A stretch of DNA of 32,132 bases from Ignavibacteriales bacterium (GTDB taxonomy: Bacteria; Bacteroidota; Ignavibacteria; Ignavibacteriales; SURF-24): the NCBI GenBank assembly GCA_003599415.1, contig QZKB01000049.1, positions 1 to 32,132 of the forward strand, read 5' to 3'. Position numbers and translations under genes: made by a program. The notes under the pieces are model-generated. The model had not been told where the DNA came from, ran no database searches, and worked only from the letters and a program-made list of their open reading frames with translations. Positions 23,536 to 31,300 of this stretch are shown here, one piece after another; the stretch's first letter is position 1, and each line of letters opens with the position of its first letter.

Positions 23536-24120
23536 TTGAAGAAAGATTTTACTATAAATATGAATAAGACCGGAAACAAAAATATGGAAACCGATCTTAT
23601 CGATGCTTGTCTTAAAGGAAATATGAATTCATTCTCTTTCCTTGTAAAATCTTATAAGAAGCCCTTATTCACTTATCTGTTTAGGTTATGTGGGAATAAA
23701 GATTACGCCGAGGATATGTTACAGGAAACGTTACTAAAAGTTTGGCAGAATCTGAAAAAATATAATGAACAGAATAAATTCTCATCATGGCTTTTTTCGA
23801 TTGCTCATAACGTTGCCGTTGATACTCTTAGAAAAAGAAAAGTAAGAAACAATATCATCTATATGGATGAGATACACGAACCGGATAACAACCTTAATCC
23901 GTTTACCATCTTAATTGCAAAAGAATCCGGAGCGAAAATATCAAATGCTATTAATAAACTTCCTGAAAAACAGAAACAGGTGTTCCTTTTAAGACAACAT
24001 GGTGAAATGACTTTTAAAGAAATTGCAGAATTACTAAAAGAACCAATAAATACTGTGCTCGGACATATGCATTATGCGGTTGATAAACTAAGAAAGGAGC
24101 TGACAGAAAAAGATGAATAA
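23536..24120 (+). CDS. ECF-type RNA polymerase sigma factor
   Basis: A sigma-70 extracytoplasmic-function factor of up to 194 aa. Region 2 is LIDACLKGNMNSFSFLVKSYKKPLFTYLFRLCGNKDYAEDMLQETLLKVWQNL with the following SSWLFSIAHNVAVDTLRKRK. Region 4 is AINKLPEKQKQVFLLRQHGEMTFKEIAELLKEPINTVLGHMHYAVDKLRK, with the helix-turn-helix. The start is ambiguous. TTG at 23536 lacks a ribosome binding site and ATG at 23560 and 23584 are weakly supported. A strong GGAGG at 23509-23513 is correctly spaced only for an in-frame ATT at 23521. The gene overlaps the anti-sigma gene by 8 bp, and a secreted coiled-coil gene follows. Confidence 0.92.
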   Translation: MKKDFTINMNKTGNKNMETDLIDACLKGNMNSFSFLVKSYKKPLFTYLFRLCGNKDYAEDMLQETLLKVWQNLKKYNEQNKFSSWLFSIAHNVAVDTLRKRKVRNNIIYMDEIHEPDNNLNPFTILIAKESGAKISNAINKLPEKQKQVFLLRQHGEMTFKEIAELLKEPINTVLGHMHYAVDKLRKELTEKDE

Positions 24121-24733
24121 CACAAAATCTATCTGCGAGGAATTTAAAGAGCAGGTATGGCTTTATCTTGAAACTGAGGCCGACGCCCAGATGAAAAATT
24201 TCTGGAATAAACATCTTGCTGGCTGCGCTGATTGTTCAAATCATCTTAAAGTTACAAGAAAATTCCTTGGCGCTTATAACAGCATTCCCGGAGAAGATAT
24301 AAGTGAAATTAAGTTTGATAAGATGATAAATCTTGTAACAAACAGAAGCAGGTTCTCGTTAAAACAGAAAACCGCTACCGCATTTGAATGGTTAAAACAC
24401 GAATTTACCTTTGCAGGTAATTATAAAATTGCTTTTGGCAGTACTCTAATAGTTTTAATATTTGCACTTATTCTCTTCTTCAAAGAATACAAACCCAAAA
24501 TAGAAATAAAACAGAAACAAACAACTGGTGAAGTTAAAGCAGAAAACCAGGTTGATAAAACAGAAAGCACTCCAACTGCTATTGAGGCAAAAACAGTTAA
24601 AAAAGTTGGCGGCGTTAGCGTCGCACCAAGAACTTATAGGGCTTCCATAGACGATCACTGGGATATTGATATCCAGACTATCAGCATACAAATTGATTTG
24701 CTGAAAAAGCAAACAGACGAATTAGAATTTTAA
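24113..24733 (+). CDS. Zinc-finger-type anti-sigma factor, membrane-anchored
   Basis: A 206-aa protein with the anti-sigma zinc-binding motif HLAGCADCSNHL (H-x3-C-x2-C) near residues 34-45. A single membrane helix (IAFGSTLIVLIFALILFF) lies near 103-120 and a periplasmic tail of about 85 residues follows. Its start overlaps the end of the sigma-factor gene by 8 bp (ATG within GATGAATAA), so the two are translationally coupled. By analogy it holds the sigma factor inactive at the membrane until an envelope signal. The tail has no recognisable domain. The next gene encodes a secreted protein that may be the signal partner. Confidence 0.88.
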   Translation: MNNTKSICEEFKEQVWLYLETEADAQMKNFWNKHLAGCADCSNHLKVTRKFLGAYNSIPGEDISEIKFDKMINLVTNRSRFSLKQKTATAFEWLKHEFTFAGNYKIAFGSTLIVLIFALILFFKEYKPKIEIKQKQTTGEVKAENQVDKTESTPTAIEAKTVKKVGGVSVAPRTYRASIDDHWDIDIQTISIQIDLLKKQTDELEF

Positions 24734-24759
24734 AAATGAAAAATCACAGGAGATAAATT

Positions 24760-25374
24760 ATGTATCGACAATCTTATTTAACACTTATTTTACTTTTGTT
24801 CCTTTCAACTCTATTATTTTGTCAGGATGAAACTATTATATTACCCGAACCACCTGATTCTGAAAAATTAAACCAAGTTTATGCTATCTCTCCCGGCATT
24901 TGGATGCCTGATAGCATGAACGAAAAAGACGAGAAAGACGCGCTTAAAAAGTATGACGAAAGCACAAGGAAATATTTGAATATTCTTAAAGAATATGATA
25001 AGCAAAAGTATTTTCAGTACCTTAATCAGGGAAGGTATCAGTTGTTCAATTTATCCGAAGACTTTGCTCATTTCAGTTCAAGGAATGACCGCTCGAAAAA
25101 AATTCATGAACTTGATATTCAAACCGTAGCATTAGGAGCAAAATATCAGAAAGTGAATGACGCTGAAAAAGCAAGAGTAAAAGAGGAACTTAAGAAAAAA
25201 GTGAACGAGCTTTTTGAACTGAAAGAAAGTGAACGCAAGGAAGAATATGAGCAGCTTAGAAAAAAATTAGATGAACTGAAAGAAACCCTGGAGGAAAGAC
25301 AGAAGTTCAGGGAGGAAATTGTAAAAAGAAAGATGGAAGAGTTAATTGGCGAAAGCAAACATATAAGATGGTAA
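24760..25374 (+). CDS. Secreted coiled-coil protein, 204 aa, of the sigma/anti-sigma operon
   Basis: A probable signal peptide (MYRQSYLTLILLLFLSTLLFCQ) is followed by an acidic/basic helical protein. The C-terminal half is a long charged coiled coil (KARVKEELKKKVNELFELKE and onward). It starts 26 bp after the anti-sigma gene, preceded by AGGAGA, and ends before a terminator, so it is the third gene of the operon. Position and architecture suggest a periplasmic sensor or chaperone of the Spy/CpxP kind, but no such motif is visible, so this remains inference. The Cys after the hydrophobic core (LLFCQ) could also make it a lipoprotein. Confidence 0.75.
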   Translation: MYRQSYLTLILLLFLSTLLFCQDETIILPEPPDSEKLNQVYAISPGIWMPDSMNEKDEKDALKKYDESTRKYLNILKEYDKQKYFQYLNQGRYQLFNLSEDFAHFSSRNDRSKKIHELDIQTVALGAKYQKVNDAEKARVKEELKKKVNELFELKESERKEEYEQLRKKLDELKETLEERQKFREEIVKRKMEELIGESKHIRW

Positions 25375-25429
25375 CCCCAGGTTTATCTAAAGAGAACATT
25401 TATTCACTGTATAATATTATAAAAATCAT

Positions 25430-25457
25430 AAGGCGGAGCTACAACTTCGCCTTTTTA
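25430..25457 (+). terminator. Rho-independent terminator of the sigma-factor operon
   Basis: AAGGCG (25430-25435) pairs with CGCCTT (25448-25453); with one mismatch the stem extends to nine pairs around the loop CTACAA. It is followed by TTTTT. The following 230 bp up to 25687 show no gene. Confidence 0.8.
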
Positions 25458-25687
25458 TCAAAGATTTTTCTTTACTGTTAGATTGATATCTTCATAAATC
25501 CATCCATCCCTTTTTATGCTCGATTACAATTCGCTCATTAATCTTCAGGTTTATCCTGCACATCCTGCTGCTCTATTTGTGCATGTTAATAATTTTATGT
25601 AAAATAAATTAAGGTAAGGATAAGAGTTGCTTATCTCTTCAATTCGCTTTTAAACTTTATTTTCTATTTTAATTCAGAAAGATTTTT

Positions 25688-27295
25688 ATGAAGTATATTT
25701 TATACGCTCTTTTCTTAACAGTTCAGATCGCTTATTCACAGATTCTACCGGATCGTACTTATAAATTAAAAGATACTTTAACAAGCATATACATCGGGGA
25801 TTTTTACCTTGATGAAAACGAAAACATTTTTCTTGCGGGACAAAAACTTACCGAAAACTCCCGGTTATTTTTTCTAACGGGATTTTCAAAAAACTCTGCA
25901 AAACTATTTGAGACTACTATTCCCGGCCAGTTTGAAACCGAAGGACAATTTATTGTACCCGTAAATGAATCCTCTTTTGCAGTAACGGGAATCTCGGAAG
26001 ACAATACAGGTACATTTAACTTCAGAACTGCAAAAATAAGAACAGACGGAAACATTGAATGGGAAAAAATATTCGGTGAAGACAGCCTGATGTTAATGGA
26101 TGAACCGGCTGATATTGAAGTTGATTCGAAGGGAAATATTATTGTTGCAGGTTCTTCTTATTCGTTTGAACAGTACTATACACTCGTGCAATATTCATCC
26201 TTGGGAAAATTAAACTGGTCAGTAAGACATAAACCATTCAATGACGGTTCATTCCAGGTAAGGGATATTATCACGGACAGCAACGATAACATTTATGGAA
26301 TAACAAGAAATACATTTACGTCCGATACATCCCACGGTACAATATTTAAAAGAAGTAAAGACGGAGTTTTGTTATGGGAAAAAAGTTTTGATGTTTATTT
26401 CCCGGAAGAACCTTCCGAGCACCTTCTTCTTTTAAATGATACTTTATATGTCGCCGGTTCTCTTTTTACCGAAGGATCTGTGAATGATGTTATTGTTTGC
26501 CTGTCATTAACTGCGGATGGAGATGTTGTTAGTTATAAACGGTTCAGCGTTCCCGGTAATGTTGTTCAGCAGAATGTGCGGGATTTAAAACCTGTTTCTG
26601 ATAATGTACTTGCACTTGCAAATGAATCTTACTGGGCAGGTAATTACTATCTGCATACTTTTCTGTTATCAAAGGATTTTAAAATTCTTCAAAGCGATTC
26701 ACTTGTCAGCACATCCTCCTTAAAGGCAAACATTGTAAATGAAACGCAGGGAAAACAATTTTCTGTTTATGCTTACGGAGGAGAATTATATAAGATAGAA
26801 TATTCTATTGCCAATAGTAATTTATCCAAACAAGTAAAATCTTTTGATACTGAAGGAGAGTTGGTCCACCGGATTCAATTAAATGATAAACATTTGTTTG
26901 CATTAAGCGCCGATATTGGTTTCCCGGTTACATCATCTACAGTACGAAGATATAGCTTTGAAACAACCGGCGCGGCAGAGGAAAATAATGTTCATCCAAA
27001 TACTGTTATGCTTTATCCTGCATATCCGAATCCGTTTAACCCTGTTACTAAAATTAAATATTCCGTCCCCGTAGGGGCGTATAGCTCCGCCGAAGGCGGA
27101 ACGCCCCTACATAATATTCTGTTGAAGGTTTACGATATTCTTGGTAATGAGGTTACAACACTTGTTAATGAAGAACAACCAGCCGGAAGTTATGAGGTTG
27201 AATTTTCAGCCACTTCCCTACCAAGCGGAATATATTTTTACACCTTACGAGCCGGTTCATATACTGAATCGAAGAAGATGATTCTTCTTAAATAG
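25688..27295 (+). CDS. Secreted protein with type IX secretion sorting domain
   Basis: A 535-aa exported protein. It begins with a signal peptide (MKYILYALFLTVQIAYSQ). The body of about 420 residues has propeller-like beta repeats with lines such as DVEVDSKGNIIVAGSSY-type and ITDSNDNIYGI. The C-terminal sorting domain starts at about 445: YPAYPNPFNPVTKIKYSV, LKVYDILGNEVTTLVNEEQPAGSYEVEF, LPSGIYFYTLRAGSYTESKKMILLK. It should be carried across the outer membrane by the T9SS and attached to the surface or released. Residues about 462-475 (VGAYSSAEGGTPLH) are encoded by an inserted palindromic element in a loop of the sorting domain. The gene stands alone, and its role beyond surface display is unknown. 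Confidence 0.85.
   Translation: MKYILYALFLTVQIAYSQILPDRTYKLKDTLTSIYIGDFYLDENENIFLAGQKLTENSRLFFLTGFSKNSAKLFETTIPGQFETEGQFIVPVNESSFAVTGISEDNTGTFNFRTAKIRTDGNIEWEKIFGEDSLMLMDEPADIEVDSKGNIIVAGSSYSFEQYYTLVQYSSLGKLNWSVRHKPFNDGSFQVRDIITDSNDNIYGITRNTFTSDTSHGTIFKRSKDGVLLWEKSFDVYFPEEPSEHLLLLNDTLYVAGSLFTEGSVNDVIVCLSLTADGDVVSYKRFSVPGNVVQQNVRDLKPVSDNVLALANESYWAGNYYLHTFLLSKDFKILQSDSLVSTSSLKANIVNETQGKQFSVYAYGGELYKIEYSIANSNLSKQVKSFDTEGELVHRIQLNDKHLFALSADIGFPVTSSTVRRYSFETTGAAEENNVHPNTVMLYPAYPNPFNPVTKIKYSVPVGAYSSAEGGTPLHNILLKVYDILGNEVTTLVNEEQPAGSYEVEFSATSLPSGIYFYTLRAGSYTESKKMILLK
27071..27110. repeat. Palindromic element within the T9SS sorting domain
   Basis: GTAGGGGCGT (27071-27080) is the exact reverse complement of ACGCCCCTAC (27101-27110). 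Inside lies a second perfect hairpin, TCCGCC / GGCGGA around GAA (27086-27100). The 40-bp unit is far more GC-rich than its surroundings, and the reading frame passes through it. Confidence 0.8.
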
Positions 27296-27358
27296 TACCA
27301 CATGGCACTAAAGTAAATAATTAATAACTTCTTCCATTAACCCTCATTACATTTACTC

Positions 27359-27383
27359 GGTGTCAAGGTGGGACCTTGACACC
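27359..27383. repeat. Perfect palindrome between convergent genes
   Basis: GGTGTCAAGGT (27359-27369) and ACCTTGACACC (27373-27383) are exact reverse complements around GGG. It sits between the stops of the T9SS gene (plus) and the SDR gene (minus). It may be a dispersed palindromic element serving as a bidirectional transcription barrier; no T-run is present. Confidence 0.7.
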
Positions 27384-27413
27384 CGGAGAAAAATTCATAG
27401 AGAGAACTAAGTT

Positions 27414-28184
27414 TTAATCCCTGTGTACTATTGTTGCAGATGCTTGTCTTGATGGAAAGATTACAACATCACTGATATTTACATGTTTTGGCCTGCATGC
27501 AATAAACACCGCAGTCTCGGCAATGTCTTTCCCTTTCAGAGGAGTTAATCCTTTATAAACATTTGCCGCTTTCTCTTCATCTCCCCGGAAGCGGACTTTG
27601 CTGAATTCAGTTTCAACCATTCCCGGATCAATTGTACTTACGCGGATATTCTTATCAACAAGATCCATACGCAAAGATTTAGTGATTGCATACACTGCAT
27701 GCTTTGATGCACAATATACTGCACCTTTCGGGTAAGCTTCCCTTCCCGCAATTGATCCGATATTAATAATAAGTCCTTCACCTTTGCTTAACATTAAAGG
27801 AATAACCGCTTTAGTAACGTAAAGCAAACCCTTAACGTTTGTATCAATCATCTCTTCCCAGTTTATATGATCATCATCGTAGAATTTTTCAAGACCGCGT
27901 GATAAGCCTGCATTGTTAATCAGAATGTCCACCATTTTAAATTCAGGCGGAAAGGACTCAACAAATTTGTCAACTTCGCCTTTATTCCTAACATCAACCT
28001 TACCGGAGAAAATTTTAATTCCGTTCTTCTGTATTAATTCATCGGACAAATTTTTAAGCAGCTTTTCTCTTCTTGCACAAAGGATTAAGTTTGTTCCTTC
28101 TTTTGCAAAAGCTTCTGCACACGCTTTTCCAATTCCTGATGTAGCGCCTGTTATAAAAACGACTTTATTTTTTAATGATTCCAT
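27414..28184 (-). CDS. Short-chain dehydrogenase/reductase (YdfG-like)
   Basis: A classical SDR of 256 aa with cofactor motif TGATSGIG (12-19), structural NNAG (90-93), and catalytic Ser144 and Tyr157-x3-Lys161 (YCASK). The sequence LCARREKLL after the second strand, with Arg residues, points to NADP(H). Similarity around VDILINNAGLSRGLEKF and CRPKHVNISDVVIFPSRQAS matches the YdfG group (3-hydroxy acid / serine dehydrogenase), which oxidises L-allo-threonine, serine or small 3-hydroxy acids. It has no obvious operon partner. Confidence 0.88.
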   Translation of the reverse strand: MESLKNKVVFITGATSGIGKACAEAFAKEGTNLILCARREKLLKNLSDELIQKNGIKIFSGKVDVRNKGEVDKFVESFPPEFKMVDILINNAGLSRGLEKFYDDDHINWEEMIDTNVKGLLYVTKAVIPLMLSKGEGLIINIGSIAGREAYPKGAVYCASKHAVYAITKSLRMDLVDKNIRVSTIDPGMVETEFSKVRFRGDEEKAANVYKGLTPLKGKDIAETAVFIACRPKHVNISDVVIFPSRQASATIVHRD

Positions 28185-28270
28185 AATTACTATTACTCAT
28201 TGAATATTTTTAATACTCAAATATAAAAGAGAAGTAGGAATTTTGTGTGGTTAATTGAATAAAATAAAAA

Positions 28271-28290
28271 CCCCGACCTGAAGGTCGGGG
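28271..28290 (-). terminator. Rho-independent terminator of the large P-loop gene
   Basis: A perfect stem CCCCGACC / GGTCGGGG with a 4-base loop. On the minus strand it is followed by TTTTTATTTTATT, about 30 bp after the large gene's stop codon. Confidence 0.9.
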
Positions 28291-28321
28291 CTATCTGGGG
28301 ATAATTATTAATATGAAATAT

Positions 28322-31300
28322 TTACTTCTTCTTTTTCTCCGTCAGCTTTTTAACTGAAGCAAACTTTGCGGCGGCAAGAGTTTCGCGGTTAACTTTTTCC
28401 GTAATCCTTCCGCGGGTTATATCTTCAATTGTAAGATACCCGTTCATAATTAAAAGCTGCAGAGTAATATTATTTATCTTCGTATCAAATCCGTATCCTT
28501 CAGCAATGTATACTTTGTCCATGTCTTCATAAAACTCTTCCGCAAAATCCGGGCTGTTAGGCAAACTCATCAACTGCTCATACGTTTCACTGAATGAGTT
28601 CAGCTCAACATTAATATTCGGTGTTACAAGCAGCGGGCAAAATTCTTTATCGGGACTTGACTGCTGAAATCCCTTAATGCCGGAAAGATCAACAGCTGAG
28701 TTCAAATCATCAATCCTTACAAACTTAGCTTTCTTCATCTGTTCCATCTGGTAAAGCATAAAGTTATAGCGGCATACTTCACTGTTGTGTTTATGTCCGG
28801 CAAAAATGTTATTGTACTTTTCGTATACAAGCTGCTGAACAAAATTTTTCTTTTCATTAACATCACTTCTAAAAATTCTAACTTCCTGCAGCATTGTACG
28901 CATATCTTCTGCGGCTGCCTGGGGACCGGTAATTTCTTTTCCTTTTCTGCCAAGGTCGGTTGAAAGAATTCCAAGCCTTACTTTTCTACCGTTACCTTTG
29001 CCGTCCTTTCCGCCAATTAAAATTTCCATCAGATGCTTTCTTGATTCAATCTGGTTTTCTTCTGCAAGGAACGGCTGACCGGCAGGTGTACTTGCAAGTG
29101 AATTAAATATTGCATTAAAGATTTCTTTATCAAGCAGCAGATCACCTTTCGAATCAATCATCTTCTTTGCATCGTTCGGATCAGGAACAGATGAAATAAC
29201 TGAAGCAATAAAGCGATTCTTGATTATATCAAAGTTTACTTTGCTAATCTTGTAAGAAATCTTTTTCAGCTTGAATTTCTTTCCGATAAAAATCTTATTC
29301 ACAACATCTTCAATATCAATCTTATCAATCATCTTGTAAGATGCGCTCAGATAATATTTCTTTGTAAAGTCATCAAGGTCCCAGCCGATAACGTCATCAA
29401 TATAATTGCCATGCTTATCCATTACTTCAACAATATTTTTATCGCCGGTATATCTTAACAGCGTTCTCTGCAGGTGAGGATTATCCGAGCTTGTGGCTTT
29501 CTCTCTTCTTTCGCCGTGAGAATCTCGATATAACAAAAAGTTTTCAGGATTCTGGTAACGTGTAATCCCCGCTTCGGCACGTGCAAAGTTACTTGCAGTT
29601 AACATTATATCAATCTTAAACGGCATTGAAATATCACACAAGCCGCTTATTGTACTTCTCCAGTTCAGGTCATCAACATTGCTGTCTGCTGCCCCGGCAA
29701 AAAGCGAATAGTAATATTTTATAAAGTCAGGATCGAAATCCGTTACTCTTGAAAAATCTCCCTGCTCCGTTCCGATGCCGTAAAGATTTCCTTTCTCATC
29801 AGGAAAGATATAGAACATATCTCCTGCTATAAGTTTAATTGAACGGATGCCCGGCAGATCTTTTCTTAACCATTTAAGCATCATTGCGGCAAGCATTTCC
29901 GATTTGCCAACACCGCTGTCTCCGCTTATCTGAACAACAAAAACACTTCCGTCTTCTTCTTCAATTGCAAACAACGAACCATGGATTGGCACACCGCCCA
30001 TTTCTTTAACTTTCTCGTTCATCATTGTAAGCCATGGCTTTTTAATGTTGCCAAAGTAATCAACCTCTTTCTTTAACGGAGTAACGAGGGTTTTAATATT
30101 GCCGTTCGGTCCTTTCAAATCGAAGTAACCAACCTGCGGAAATGAGATTACTTTTTCCGGCGCGCCGTAGAAGAGTACTACATCAGGAACAAACTTTTTA
30201 ACATCCTCAACGCTTATTTCATCTGCCTGAAGAAGCCTGTAATTATCTGTAAGATATTTTATGTAGCACTTCTGGAAAACGAAAAGAACTTTTACAAGTC
30301 CGTGCTTAATGATTTTACACCGGTAATCATTTTCATCCATGTTATCAATAAACTTCTCCATTCTCTTTCCAAAGAAGATTGAAGCCGGTTTAATATCCAT
30401 GCTCTTAATATATTCATGCGGCTCAGAATAATCTCTTTCTTCGTTACCATTATCAGGTCTGTCTGCTTTATGGAAAGGATAAATTCTTTTCTTTGCGTCT
30501 GTGGCAATTCTTGTTCTTGTCTGAACAGTCTGCTCAAGACCAATTACCCCGCATTTGGACATAACTTTATTTATCCAACCAAGAGCGCCGTCATCGCCAA
30601 CTTCACGTGTAAAATCTTTGTGGATTGTAATTCCGTGTTGAATCATTTCGTTGATGCTTGAATTTTGTTTCCGGAAAACAGCTTCAACAAATTTTATTAA
30701 CGTGTGGTTATATTTTTCATAATATTCGGTTGATTTGGTTTTGTTCATCAGTAGGATGAAGAACAGAACAGTTTCTCTCACTTCTTTATGAAGTGCTTCC
30801 TGTGTAATCTTTGATTCTTTCGTCTTAAGAATATTTCCGGTTATTTCATTCAGTTCATCTTTAATAACCTGAAAAACAAATTCTTCCTTAAATAATTTTT
30901 CTTCGCCGTCATCAACGTTATCTAACTTATTGTTAAGTAACTCAATCTTTGAAGAAAGATAATTTTTAAATGCATTGTCTCTTACAAGAAGATACAATCT
31001 TAAAAGCTGCTCTGTTTTAGATGCTTGCGAAGATACGAACTCATTTAAAGCTTCTCCAACAAAGCCGTACATTTTAGCTTTGAGATTCCCGGGCAGGTTA
31101 GTAACAATTCCGGTTCTGAATTCATCAATGTAACTTGTAAGACTAATCTCATCAACAGATTTTCCAATTACCTCTTCAAATTTCTCTGCGGTTGCGTTTA
31201 TAATTTCAGAAACAGAAGGTTCTATTCCTTCCTGTTCAAATGAAAGATTGAAATGCAGCAGAAGCTCTTCAATATATTTTTTAAGAATCCTGTTAGTGCC

